From Rhynochetos jubatus (taxonomy: Eukaryota > Chordata > Aves > Eurypygiformes > Rhynochetidae), in NCBI GenBank assembly GCA_027574665.1, contig CM050648.1, positions 44,487,700-44,551,699 of the forward strand: DNA of 64,000 bases, in the 5' to 3' direction. The notes below the pieces were generated by a model. That model was given only the letters and a program-made list of their open reading frames with translations, did no database searches and was not told the origin of the DNA. Numbering within the stretch: the stretch's first letter is position 1; the number at the start of each line of letters is the position of its first letter. The position numbers were made by a program, and so were the translations under genes. Of the stretch, positions 25,109 through 37,200 are shown one piece after another.

Positions 25109-28100
25109 ATTACTGCATTCCCTCTGCCAAAATAGCAGCAGTTTTAACCATCATTAGCAGTCAAGCTACAAAATATTGTGAGAGTCCAGAATTATTGCTA
25201 TTAGAATTTATAACCTGCCACTTGAACACAAGCATGATTTGGGAGACACAGTAAGGACTGACAACTAGTAAACATTCACCAAGGTTTCATTCACCATTCT
25301 TTTGAATTCTTACAAGCAGGTGGTGGAAGAAACAGAAGAAAGAGGACAGCTGTTAAAAACCCACGAGAAAAAAATCTTTCATTACTAAATTCTATTTCTT
25401 TAGAGATGACACATTAGTAGTTCAAAAAGATAAAAAAGCAATATCCTTAATGCATGCAGTCACATGGTCTTCTGCTATCTCCCCTGACTTTTTCTAAGAG
25501 AGTCTGTCGTAGAGAAAAATCAATTGACTGACAATCTGCTGCCATAACTGCAGTATAAACTTTGAGAAGACAGCTGATACTACCTTCTTGCTGTACCTAC
25601 AATTATATTGAAACTGTGTTTTTTCCACTTTAAAAAATAACATCCATATAGTGTGATGGGGTTGAGAGACTGATCATGCCAGTCCTTGCAGGGATCAGGA
25701 TGTCTTCACAAAGTCTGAAACAGCCAAGTACCTGGGTTTTTCCTTTAAGTCCATCTTTTCAAGTTAAGCTTAAAAAAAAAATAAAGGGGAAAAGAAAAAC
25801 TCCAAACCATTCCATCTTCTGTCTGAAGTTTTGAGCACACTTCAGTTCTGCTCGGTTTTCTCTAGCAAAACCTACCAGAATGGCCTATAAATAACTGTTA
25901 ATCTGACTTCCTTTTTAAAGAGTAAACCTTCGAATACCACCTTCCATCACCTGGGATCTAACTTCCCCTCTGACTGAGCTGGGCTTCTCCCTCCATTACT
26001 GACGCACCTGACAGGTTATGGTGAGGTCATACGAACACACAGCAACATCTTCTGTACAGGGGGATTTATCAAAGGAATTAGGCTGCTGTGTGAGAGTCAC
26101 TGCATTTTACTACTAAACACTTCTATTGAATAAACAAACACAACATTTAGCAACTTTAACGAATTACTTATTATATATTGGGAGCTCTTACTCACTCGTG
26201 AACAGACTAGTCCTGCTCCAGGTTTGAGAGTAGTGTTACGTATGAGATATTTAAGAGGACCCTAGAGCAGCAGTGAACTCCTCAAAAATGATTTAGATTT
26301 CCCAATCGAAATAACTTTTTTGTTCTTCTTCAAGGGAGCAGGGCCTTCAGACCTTCCCAAACTGTTCACTGGAGTGTATGTGCACTCTCAGGTTCGCTAA
26401 TTATGCCTAGCTAGTTCTATATGGGCACAAATAATGTACAAAATACAACTAATAATAAAAAAAATAGCTTCAGTGTAACACAGCACAGTGCCATGTTTGG
26501 TCAAAGAACTCAGTTGCCTATCCCATCATTACAAAGTCTAAATAACAGGCTAAAAAGGAGTCTTTTCCCAGACAGAGTTCCAGCACCATGGGATTTTTCA
26601 GTCTCTCAGTACATTTGACAACAGTCAAAGGAACAGCCTTAGGAATTCTTGTAAACCCTCAAGATACCAAACATGCAATAGCCAATGCAAAAAATGCGTT
26701 ATGCTGTCAAGCTTATCAGATCACCTTCGCTGCCTGTGCATGTCTCCTACCATTCCATCTAGAAGTCTATTCTGCTATGTCTTCTGATCAACTTTCTGCA
26801 TTTCCTGGGGAAGCACCTGTGGTGTCCATCAGACGCATTCAAGTAACACCATTTCACACAGCAGTAGTCCACGTGGGTCGTGGTCAGGCAAAAAACACAG
26901 TAGTAAAGAAACAACTATTTCGACAAAAATGGATCTGCTCTTTTAAATGGAGGCATAGGATTCAGGTTGTAGGGAATAAGAACATGGGGTAGTTATTCAC
27001 ACACTACTTGGACTTTCAAAGGTTTAGATGGTAAAATTATTTTCTTTTAGCTTTTCATCAAAACCTCTAACAAATTGTTCCATTTGCCCCACAAATTTCA
27101 AGTCTCTTGTTCAGAAACTCTGAAATAACCAATAAGAGTGTAATCTATGTGCTTATTTAGATACTTGCACAAAAACTCTACTGTGTAGGACCATTCATAG
27201 TTTTGTACTCTGGAGTACATCCCAGACCTGGAAGAACTTACCAGGCCGTTCCTGTAGCTTTCATTCCCATTTTCTGATGTTTATCATTGGAGAACTGTAA
27301 CTCTTAGGGGAAATTTGGGTAACAGTTTGTGTACTGCCTATTGTGAAACAGGCAGGAGTGAGCTGGACATATGGATTTTCCTCACATGTCTTTCCAGAGC
27401 TAGAGACTTCCAATTCGAAATCACCTTTCCACTGTGACTGACAACACAGTATTCATAACTCTATCCCTTCTCTGGTGTTTAGCATATAGGTTCATATTCT
27501 AAAACTGCCTAATAAACTATTATGGCTTCTAAAAGAGTGATCTATACTTTCAGAGCCAGGGATAATTCTATGTAACTGATAGAAGCACACTAGGATAAAG
27601 CTGTGATCAGATCAAAGTAAGGTCTCAAAGTCAATACTTAAGTCTGAAGATAAAGATGTATTAATTTGTATTACTGTATCTAAGTAAAACTTAACATCTG
27701 ACCAAAAAAAAAAAATCAAGGCTTCAGAACATTAGCTAAGAAAGTAGATAATGGGACAACATTTTATTATATTCCGTTCACTTTTTAAGTCAAGGATTTA
27801 GCAAAGGGTTTTTTTTCCTGCCTTCTTCCTTTTTTTTCTTTACAAGAAATAGCCTTGTGAATCTAGCACTTACAAATACTCATGTTTAAAGTTAGAAACA
27901 GATTTAAGTATCTTGCTGAACTAAGCCTTCACATCTACCAAGACTGAAGTTGAATTTTCTTCCTCCTCTACAAAAAAAAGTATGATGCTAAAATTATTTG
28001 GGGGTTAGCTAACTTCCAGAAGTAAAAGATTCAGTAAGACTTTGTAACTTGATGGTAACATTTGAATTACAAGTTTGATCATATCATAAAAAATAAGTGT

Positions 28101-28254
28101 TACCAATGCATGATATAAAGACATCAGATGACGTCTTTGTAGAATAACAACAAATCCTTGGAATTTAAGGAATCTGAAATAGTCCACATGAGCAGTATGA
28201 AGTAAAAACCCTGACATACACTATTACAGCAATTACTGGAAAGTGTCAGGGAGG

Positions 28255-28689
28255 GAACTTTCACACTTACAAGGCTGCATAGAACAACACAGGTGGGCCA
28301 CAAAATTATAGGGATGGAACACCTCTCCTGTGAAGACAGGCTGAGTGTTGCAGACATTCAGCCTGGAGAAGAGAAGGCTCTGGGGACACCTAATTGCAGC
28401 CATTCAGTACTTACAGGAGACTTATAAGAAAGATGGGGAAAAACCTTTCAGCAGGGCCTGTTGTGACAGGACAAGAGGTAATGTTTTTAAACTAAAAGAG
28501 GGTATAATTGGGCTAGACGTAAGGAAGAAATTTTTTACACTGAAGGTATTGAAACACTGGGACAGGTTGCCCAGAGAGGTGATAGATGTCCCATCCCGGG
28601 AAGCGTTCAAGGTCAGGTTGGACAGGGCTCTGAGCAACCTGATCTCGTTGAAGATGTCCCTGTTCACTGCACAGGGGTGTGAACTAGAT
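28255..28689 (+). mobile_element. CR1 retrotransposon fragment, outer copy, 5' part
   Basis: Typical CR1 ORF2 3'-end wording is visible: a CAGCCTGGAGAAGAGAAGGC segment at about 28360, then the region encoding a [22 protein letters not shown]-like C-terminus (about 28535-28610), then a GAACTAGATGATC motif that normally sits a few bases before the element's 3' end. The copy is 5'-truncated and its reading frame is partly preserved (129 codons from 28345). At about 28690 it is interrupted by a second CR1. Its last bases reappear at 29304-29335. Confidence 0.88.
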
Positions 28690-29303
28690 GATCCAAATGC
28701 ACCCAAATCCTGGAGTGCATTAAAAAGAGCATAGTCAGCAGGTCAAGGGAGGTTATCCTCCGCCCTTACTCTGTCCTAGTGAGGCCACGTTAGGAGTACT
28801 GTGTCCAGTTCTGGGCTTCCCAGTTCAAGAAAGACAGTGAACTACTGGATAGAGTCCACAGGAGGACTACAAAGATGATCAAGGGAATGGAGCACCTCTC
28901 TGATGAGGAAAGGCTGAGACACCAAGGAGGTGTCTGGAGACGGCTTTAGCCTGGAGACGGCTAAGAGGAGATCTTATCAATGCTTATAAGTATCTAAAGG
29001 GTGGGTGTCAAGAGGATGAGGGCAGACTCTTTACTGAGAGGACAAGGGGCAATGAGCACAAAATGGAATGCAGGAAACTCCTCCTCAACACGAGGTAAAA
29101 CTTCTTTACTTTGAGGGTGGCAGAGCACTGGAACAGGCTGCCCAGAGAGGCTGCAGTCTCCTTCTCTGGAGATATTCAAAACCTGCCTGGATGCCTTCCT
29201 ATCCAACCTGCTCTAGGTGAACCTGCTCTGGCAGGGGGATTGCACGAGGTGATCCCTGAAGGTCGCTTCCAAACCCCCAGCATTCTTTAATTTTGTGATT
29301 CTC
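28690..29303 (+). mobile_element. CR1 retrotransposon copy inserted into another CR1
   Basis: It begins with the CR1 ORF2 segment around GGAGTGCATTAAAAAGAGCA, includes AGTACTGTGTCCAGTTCTGG (28796-28815) and the CTGCCCAGAGAGGCT box (about 29139), and ends with a normal CR1 3' terminus (GGCAGGGGGATTGCACGAGGTG, then an ATTCT/GTGATTCT-like tail at about 29281-29303). Frame breaks show that it is dead. There is a local duplication around 28930-28965, where the segment containing TGGAGACGGCT occurs twice. Immediately after its tail the outer CR1 resumes, so it is a younger insertion. Confidence 0.85.
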
Positions 29304-29335
29304 CCTTCCAACCCAAACTATTCTACGTTACTGTG
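29304..29335 (+). mobile_element. 3' terminus of the outer CR1 copy
   Basis: CCCTTCCAACCCAAACTATTCT is the standard final segment of CR1. It has no CR1 body of its own in front of it, and completes the copy broken at 28689. Confidence 0.75.
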
Positions 29336-30274
29336 ACAACACACAGTCCAGAAACATGGCACAAAGAACTTTAAAAGCAATATAAGCTAGTCTAACCACT
29401 TCAGCTGTCACTTAGTCAGTCCCAGACCCCCCTGATACATGACAAATCATATTGCAAAACTCAAACATTTAACAGCTTTAAAAGCAGTTATCTAGAAACT
29501 TTTTACACTTTCCTTTTTTGTTTTCTTATTTTATCCTTTGCCTGAAGGGAACTGAATAGCCTAAAAACCCCACATGAATTCCAGGTTGTGAGATACTTTA
29601 CTAGACTCTGCTGCTGTGGGGAAGATCACTTACAGTGATTGCATTAATCTTCAGGTTTTGTAAAACACCACATGCCTCAAAACTCTAATTCCTTAGGGCT
29701 TCAATGAAGTTAATCATGTGGCATGTATTTTATGATCTCCTTTCCTTGACATCCATTTTCAGCAGAGGCCATTTGAAAAAATAAGTAAGAACAACAGAAG
29801 AAATCAAATATACAACTTTAACTGATTATTTTTTACTCCAAGATATTTGGACCATGATGAAGTTGAGACTCTAATCTGAATATAAAAAACAGTTCAGTCA
29901 CGCATAATATAAAGTTTGATCTTAAGTACTTTGGGGAATGAGTTGAATTGCACTGATTTGCATAGATCTAGGAACACCAGGAAGCTGACAAATAATAAAT
30001 ATATAAAATCTGCACTCAGTTATACTTTTCACTTCTAATCTTTTTGCTTGTGCCATCTTAGCACCTCCACAACCTGCCAATATAATCCTCATTATTCTTT
30101 TCAATTTATGTCTCACTTCTTAACTTTTTACATGTTATATAAGGTCTTGGTTTCAGTTGCTGCTGGAGTTCCTCTTAAACTCAAAATCCTACTGTTTATG
30201 ACTGAAAGTTATGTAAAAAAGCTGAACACTGTGTACTTGATAAAGTTTGAGGGCATCCACTCTTAGATTACATC
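29336..30274. other. Intervening sequence, nothing recognised
   Basis: AT-rich sequence between CR1 copies. No gene, RNA or repeat was identified. Confidence 0.6.
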
Positions 30275-30562
30275 ATCATAGAATCACAGGATGGTTTGGG
30301 TTGGAAGGGACCTTAAAGACCATCCAGTTCCAATCCCCCTGCCCTGGGCAGGGACACCCTCCACTAGACCAGGTTGCTCAGAGCCTCATCCAGCCTGGCC
30401 TTGAACACTGCCAGGGATGGGGCACCCACAGCTTCTCTGGGCAACCTGTGCCAGTGCCTCACCACCCTCCCCATGAAGTTCTTCCTGATATCCAATCTAA
30501 ATGTCCCCGCTTTCAGTTTAAATCCACTACCCCTTGTCCAGTCGCTACAGGCTCTTGAGATG
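30275..30562 (-). mobile_element. CR1 retrotransposon 3' fragment
   Basis: The reverse complement of a CR1 3' end starts at the TCATAGAATCACAGGATGG terminus and runs through the GGTTTGGGTTGGAAGGGACC box, the CTCTGGGCAACCTGTGCCAG box and the Phe-rich C-terminal segment of ORF2 to about 30562. It is about 290 bp long and strongly 5'-truncated. The overlapping plus-strand frames at 30247-30565 are antisense reads of this element. It lies in the sense orientation of SNTG1. Confidence 0.95.
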
Positions 30563-32054
30563 TAAATACAAGAAGGTTGTCCAAAACCAGAAAAAAAAAA
30601 TTACACTGGAATATTACAGCTGAGCGTGCTTTCCTCATCCCAAGGAAAGAAAGAAAAAATATTAAACATATTTAATTCACACATTTAAGAGTGATGCAGC
30701 CTAAGTTTGACCAAATGTAAGTGGGAAGATGTTTGAAAACTGATCTGTAAAATGCTGAAGAGTTCTGCTTCAGAAAATGAAGAAAAACAGCAAGATGACA
30801 TACATTTCAGTGTCTGCTGTGTAAAGTCATTAAAAGAACATTTCTCAATACGCAGCTCATTTGACAGATGAGCTGTGTCCAGGATGAAACCTATTGCTCA
30901 TAGATATATTTTTTCTTAGTATGACATCATTGCTTAAATAAATGTGCAATCAGCTTATATTAGCTCAATTTGAATTCAGGCACTTTGCCAAATACTTCAT
31001 TTTCTACAACCTTTCTATGAAAAGAATGCATAATAAACCTGGTAATGCTTAGCAGATAACTGTCCTTCACCTATTACACTGACAAATGTAAGTTGGCTGT
31101 GGTTTAAACAATGCAACAGGTTTGAGAAATTGCTCTCACACTTGTTAAGTCAGGAATAAAGTGAGGCTTTATCCCACCCCCTCCTCTGTGCTCAGTAATC
31201 CCCTGGGTAGAAACCTTCAGAGATACTGTTCTAAAATATGGAACAAAGCATCTTAGAAACATGTGCTACTTTGAGATTAAAATTCAGAGGGCCATTAGAG
31301 CACTAATACTCCTTCCTTTTTTGTCTACCACCTCTCCTTTCACATTTCACAAAACCATGTCAGTACTAGTCCACTGAAGCAGAATTAGAATTCCAGAGAG
31401 AAGATCCGAACTGCTGAAATGTTAAACATGTCAGCATGTTACAGATCCACACTTCTGCTCTACAGCAATAAGCAGTACAAGGTCTCACTGCCTCTTCCTG
31501 ATCCTCAGGTAAAAGAAGAGTCAATGTCAGTCACATTCAGCAGGCACCTACTTACTGTGTCTTACCCTGGCAATCTGAACCGAAATTAAGTGGTGCAAGA
31601 CCATTCAGAGACTCTGAAACTGCCATCTAAATGTAGGTATGGTATACAAATTGAAAAAAAAAAAAAAAATATATACAGCTGATGTATTAAAAGCATTTTG
31701 TAAAAACCAGTAAGAAATATCAGTTGCCTGAAGGATTCTCTTGATAATAAAGCAAATTATGGAAAGAAAACTTAAGAAAGGTCATCATACAGAGTTTAAC
31801 ATGGAAACTAATGTATTATTTGAAACATTTCTGCAGTTTCTGTTGTGGGGTTAAGTGGCAGAAAATCTCTAACATCAGTTAATATGCGACAGGAAAATAT
31901 CTTCCTTTTTCTGTCTGTTATTCCCTCACTAAATAAATTCCAAATCAATACATAGAAATTCCTTATCCTCATGTAACATTTAGCTCAAAATCCAAAAGGC
32001 ATGAAAATGAGGTGCAGAAGTATGTCAGGAAGTAGTCACACTACATAACATTAG
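30563..32054. other. Intervening sequence, nothing recognised
   Basis: AT-rich sequence between CR1 copies. A run of A followed by alternating AT at about 31654-31675 is the only simple repeat seen. Confidence 0.6.
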
Positions 32055-32830
32055 AACAAGCAACACATTCTTGTACTGCATCTGGGGAAGAACAACCCCA
32101 TGTTCCAGTACAGGCTGGGGGCTGTTCTCTTGGAGGGCAGCTCTGGGGAAAGGGACCTTGGAGTCCTGGTGGACAACAGGCTGACCATGAGCCAACAGTG
32201 TGCCCTCACGGCCACGAAGGCCAGTGGCATCCTGGGATGCATTAAGAAGAGTGTGGCCAGCAGGTCGAGGGAAGTTATCCTCCCCCTCTACTTTGCGCTG
32301 GTGAGGCCTCACCTGGAGTGCTGTGTCCAGTTCTGGGATCTTCAGGTCAAGAAGGACAAGGAGCTACTGGAGAGGGTTCAGCACAGGACCACTAAGATGA
32401 TGAAGGGCCTGGAGCACCTTCCATCTGAGGGAAGGCTGAGAGAGCTGGGTCTGTTTAGCTTGGAGAAGAGGAGGCTGAGGGGGGATCTTATGAATGCTTA
32501 TCAATGTCTAGAGTGTGGGTGTCAGGAGGGTGGGGCCAGGCTCTTCTCGGTGGTGTCCAGTGACAGGACTGGGGGCAATGGCCATAAACTGGAAAACAGA
32601 AGGTTCAGCCTGAACATGAGGAAACCCTTCTTCCCTGTGAGGGTGCCAGAGCACTGGGACAGGCTGCCCAGAGAGGTGGGGGAGTCTCCTTCCCTGGAGA
32701 CTTTCCAGAACCGCCTGGACTCGTTCCTGTGTGATCTGCTCTAGGTGATCCTGCTCTGGCAGGGGGGTTGGACTAGATGACCTCTAGAGGTCCCTTCCAA
32801 CCCCTAATACTCTGTGAATATGTGAATTTT
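32055..32830 (+). mobile_element. CR1 retrotransposon, 5'-truncated, ORF2 end still open
   Basis: It starts within ORF2 at about 32060 (AACACATTCTTGTACTGCAT) and ends with the 3'UTR and a GTGAATATGTGAAT tail at about 32810-32826. The frame is uninterrupted from about 32061 to the stop TAG at 32742-32744, so this is the youngest-looking CR1 in the window. It lacks the endonuclease and most of the reverse transcriptase, so it cannot move by itself. The 3'UTR contains the usual CR1 GGACTAGATGACCTCTAGAGG segment. Confidence 0.95.
32100..32744 (+). pseudogene. CR1 ORF2 C-terminal remnant (open for 214 codons)
   Basis: The translation carries the CR1 ORF2 C-terminal landmarks in order: [18 protein letters not shown] (about residues 17-34), [18 protein letters not shown] (about 57-74), [20 protein letters not shown] (about 117-136) and [19 protein letters not shown] (about 182-200), ending LCDLL. 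This is the region behind the reverse-transcriptase catalytic core. The catalytic motifs themselves are missing because of the 5' truncation. The ATG at 32100 is not a real start; the frame extends back to the truncation point. There is no promoter, and it should not be annotated as a host gene. Confidence 0.9.
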
Positions 32831-32925
32831 GTTGCCCATGGGGAGGGTGTCCCTGCCCATGGCAGGGGGTTGGAACTAGATGTTCTTTAAGGTCCCTTCC
32901 AACCCAAACTATTCTCTGATTCTGT
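32831..32925 (+). mobile_element. Second CR1 3' terminus abutting the previous copy
   Basis: A short CR1 tail carries GGGTGTCCCTGCCCATGGCA, then GAACTAGATGTTCTTTAAGG and TTCCAACCCAAACTATTCTC, ending GATTCTGTG. It belongs to a different CR1 subfamily from the copy just upstream. Either the 32055-32830 copy inserted into it, or the two lie side by side. Confidence 0.8.
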
Positions 32926-33879
32926 GCCGTTAATTTACTATTGCTTTCAGTGTCTTAATGCTAACTCACAATCACCTAGCCAAAAGCAAAAGATCACCAG
33001 CTCTGCAACTACCATTCAAATAGCTCATTTAAGATTAACAATAATCTATTCGCTTTTATCTGTTGCAGATAAAAGGGAATCAGTAAAGACAATTAAGCAC
33101 AGCAGGATTTGGTTCAGGTTCGGTTCCTCTTTTCATTATTGAAAATCTATTAATTCAGCTGGGTTTTAGTAGTAAACTTAGGGTGAGAGGATGGCCAAAA
33201 ACCATGGCCTTGGTGGCTCCTGTTTGGCTCTCGCCAGCACACAGATGGCATAGGATGCCTGGTGATCCAGAGATTAAGAACAAGTTGTGCAACACCCCAA
33301 CAAACCCTTCCTTTCCACACTCCCAAATTCATACAGAGGATTTCCAAAGTAAAGTCATGGGAGAACTCATTTGAAGCAGCATGACAGGTCCCCACCATGG
33401 CACAGGACCTGAAGACCACTCACGTGTCCCAACAAGGCCATCCCCTTCCTCTTGGCTACATTCCCCTCTTCCCACATTACCTAAGTGGATGTGCAGGGAG
33501 AGGGCAGGAGCTGGAAAGACCCGACAGACAGATCCATTTTATTCCAAGTACTAGGACCCAATCAGATGACATAACAATGTATGTTTGCACTCAGTTTTCC
33601 TACTGAATGAGTTTTTCTTTATGCTCTCTGTAAGAAACTGTAAACTGTTAGCTATTCCTTCCTTACTCAATAAAAAATAAATAGAAACCCTCTTTTCCAG
33701 TCATATATATGCATAACCCCAGTGACAGGCATAGCATGTCAAAACATCATCTTCAATCCTTTCACTTCATTTAAAAGCATTTCTTTTCAAATAGAAAAAA
33801 AAAAATTACTGTCCCATGTGGAAGGCTTAAATAAAGTTCTAAAGAATTTCATCTTTACAGATAATAAAGTACTGTCATT
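32926..33879. other. Intervening sequence, nothing recognised
   Basis: There is moderate AT content, with a slightly GC-richer stretch around 33180-33520. The short overlapping frames here (33150-33606) show no recognisable protein. Confidence 0.55.
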
Positions 33880-34285
33880 GCCCCAAGAGCACTGCCAGCC
33901 CCGACTGTCCCTGCCCAGCTCTCAGTGCTCCCCTCACCCCCACCCTGCCCAGGTCCCAGGACCCCATCTCAGCCTTCCAGGGCCATCAGTCGCTGTCCCA
34001 CTGACACCACAGCAGGGCCAGGCTCCATCTCACCACAGCCCTGCCCGGCTGCGGGTCCTGCTGTACTGGGCTCGCCAGCAGGCCCACCTCCTAGCCTGGC
34101 CTTGGCCTGGCCCCATCCCCAGGCACATGGGTGATGCCTGGGGCTGTCCCACTGCTCCCCAGCTGCCCTGCTCCTGGCTGAGGTGGTGGGCCAGGATGGG
34201 CTTCCAGGCCCTGTCCTGCTGTCCCAGAAGCCCCTGCTGCTCCTGACCGCCAGGGAGCTGCTGGTCCTCATGGCATCCTGTCAGG
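33880..34285. repeat. GC-rich insert, probably a dispersed avian repeat
   Basis: About 400 bp of very GC-rich sequence sits sharply between AT-rich flanks, full of CTGCCC, CAGCCC and GGCCTGG words with many CCAGG/CCTGG pairs. Open frames overlap in several registers because of composition, and none looks like a known protein. Read on the minus strand, a PyCTGACAG acceptor-like motif followed by GATGCCATGAGG lies near 34270. I have an impression of similar GC-rich units recurring in bird genomes, but cannot name a family. Confidence 0.45.
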
Positions 34286-37200
34286 ACAAAAGGTGATTAT
34301 ACAGTAGAACATAGTTTCGGCGAGATGGTAGAACTGCTGAATTTTTCTATGGCAGTTTTAGCCATGGAAAAATTGGATTAAGCCTCTGAAAGGATATACT
34401 TTCTGGTTATTAAAGCAATAGGATGTACCCCTTTGTGGCACTACAGTGCAGATGTGCACATAGGATTTTGGCTGGGCTGACTTACGTTCTCATCTCCAGC
34501 AAAACCAAAACTAAATCGAGTCTATCAGAATAATGGCACTACTTGCAGTCTACACCAAAACAGTTGAGAGCTGAACCCATAGCACTTTGGAGTTTATTTT
34601 TTTTTTCTTCACTGCAGCTCCTTGGAGTTTCAGTGCATCAGAGGGATGCTGAGGCTGGCTGCCTGGTTGGTTGGGGGGCACTTTTTTGGCTTGTGTTTTC
34701 TGAGAGAATAGGGCATACCTCTATCAAACTGTGAATTTAACTTTTGTACTTCTGTCTCCGTGTCAGACTTTAACCTTCATTTCATAGAATAAACTCCACT
34801 TCAAATTATCCATCAGTTTTGAGCTAAAAGGTACCAGATATGGAAAACCTGACACAAGATGCCATCTGAGATTGGTCAAGGGGCATTAGCTCTGCCTTTC
34901 TATCAACCTCTGGTCCATCACAAAAGGAAAGCTGCCTCTTCATAAATGAAAGTGTAAAAAATGGAGACAAATATTTATCTGTGCCAAAAAGAGAGAGACC
35001 TTACATTTAAGGAATAAACCCAGAGTCATCCAGACCTACACATCAAACAATCAAAATGAAATGAGAGAGGAAGAAGGAGAATCAGCTGCACCTGAGACTT
35101 CTCTGAGATACTTGTCACTTTTGTTCCAGGATCTGGAAAGGCTACCCTATCTGAAAAGAGTCACTGCAGCCTCAACAGTCAGAGCACTCAGCCACACTCC
35201 AGTGCACGAAGCTAAACGGAAAATGATGGTGGATCCTTTCAGTGTATCAGGCTGTGAACTTTGGCTATGGAGGAAAAGACGAACTGCCTGTTTAACGAGC
35301 TCTGCTACCTAGCCGTGTCCTTTGAAAGAGTGATGGTGGACAACAGGTGGAAGCAACTTCAGAGTAGCACGGGGATTTAAAAAAGCATGTGAGTGCAGCC
35401 ATTTTCATCTAACAGAAAATGGTGTAAGATGGGGAAGAGTGTGCATCTTAATTTTACCATATAAAGATCTTTGACTTATTTTCACAAATATTAAGAAATC
35501 CATTTATGAGTCATACATTCTGAGCTTGTTGTGCCTCTGATATTTTAGATAAGTGCACCCATCATCTAAAATACACAATTAGACTTTGTATTCAGTAATT
35601 ACAAGCTTTATTTACTTCTTTTTACTATGCTATACATCATACAGCTTGCTGCAAAAACATATTTTTAATAGTTCTCCTTTTCATTGAGGGTATCATATAT
35701 GCCACAAAATTTAAAATATTGCCACAGCTGGAATTATGGCTACAATTATGGAGGATTGCTCAGTGCCTTCAGCAGTGGCCTAATATAACTGCTACATAAT
35801 AATTCCATTTCCCCTCCAAATGTTCAATCAGATTAATTTACACAAGTACATTGCCCTTTTCCTCATATGCCGCTCCAGTTGCCCTGGAGTGAAAGATAAT
35901 TGCTCTATAGACCCAGTGTTGTGCAACAGAACGGGGTGAGACTTTCTCATTGAAATGCAATGATTGTGCAGCCAACTGTTGCACAAGTGAATGGATGAAA
36001 AGTTGTTTCTACATAAAAGTTGACTTCTATGACCACTCTTAATAAAACTTGGTATCAGCAACACAAAGACAAATGTTTTCACAAATGAAAACTTACGTGT
36101 GAGCTAGCTACAATAACACTGACCGATTTCACTGGGTAAAGGAAAATAATGACTGAGCACAGGAAGACCAAACCTCAGTGCCAATATATTTCTACAAATA
36201 CATGATGTGTATTCCAATTTATTATAAAATACAGCATTCAGTGTGAAGAATAAAAACACTGTCTTTATAGAAATACAGCTTAAAGCATGGCCTGTTTTAA
36301 AGTTTTATACTGCAATATCTAACTTTGAAAATTAAAGGATTGGGCAGACATTTAGCTTTATATATCCAAACCTTCATAAGTAACAAGATTTACTCTGAAT
36401 ATGGAATAAATTAGGTAAATAGCCTAAAATATGTAAGATGTAATGATTTAAAAGAATATTATTTTGGTAGTTACAGTATTTCATAATTTTCTGTCCATTT
36501 TATGAAATCAGAAGAAGTTAAACAATGAGGACAAAAGCTATAGCGAAGTATAAGCATCAGTGAAAACCCAGGTGACTTACAAGTGGAAACTGTTCATTAA
36601 CTTGTCCTATATTGTATTTGTTCTCAAACGTAACGTTTTATGAATTCTGCACAAATCTACCAAACACCAAAAATATTTTACAATTGCTAATTATGCCTTA
36701 TTATGTTCTGTTCAGAGCTTTGCAGCTGAAATTTTGTCTCTGATGACCTCAGTGGAAATTTTCCCATTATGTCCAAAGACACTAATGACTTCATGTTTCT
36801 CAGTAGGTTATTCTCCGTTAACAAGAAGGTGTTGAATCTCACAGTATATTTTCACACACCCATTAAGTCTTCAAAGCTTCAGTAACTGACAGAGCTACAG
36901 TATCACCTGCAAACCTCTGGTTCTGTAACAGATTGGCATTTTACACAGTGGCATAGTCATGATACTAAAGCCTCACAGTTTGACTTACACCAAGTTGCAA
37001 GAAGACGATATTACAAGGACTGCTGTTGTGAGAAGAGTCTTCTGCATTTGTCCTTCATTGCGAGACCAACATACCACTAGCCCAACAATCTACCTTCAGG
37101 CAAAGCATATAACAAGCAATATAACTAATGTTTTCCCTTATATAATTGACAGTAATGACACTTTCTTTCACAGTAATTGAATGGGCATCTGTTACAACCC

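Larger units (their letters stand above)
12175..28254 (-). other. SNTG1: Inferred SNTG1 5' intron: no gene recognised
   Basis: This is sixteen kilobases of AT-rich DNA upstream of the start-codon exon. I found no second gene, no RNA gene and no recognisable transposon. Notable minor items are listed separately: the CpG-richer patch at 15.3-15.8 kb, a run of 24 T at 16426-16449 and a C-run tract at 25.08 kb. The 138-codon frame at 24838-25254 spans that simple repeat and is judged accidental. Intron status is inferred from the acceptor at 12175; the upstream exon has not been seen. Confidence 0.6.

Noticed and set aside
24838-25254. 138-codon plus-strand open frame with a Pro/His-rich stretch
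   Set aside because: The stretch is the translated C-run simple repeat. The frame is on the strand opposite to SNTG1 and shows no domain.
33722-34246. 174-codon frame as a proline-rich protein
   Set aside because: Composition artefact of the GC-rich insert. Several frames are open at once and the 5' third is AT-rich sequence of unrelated character.
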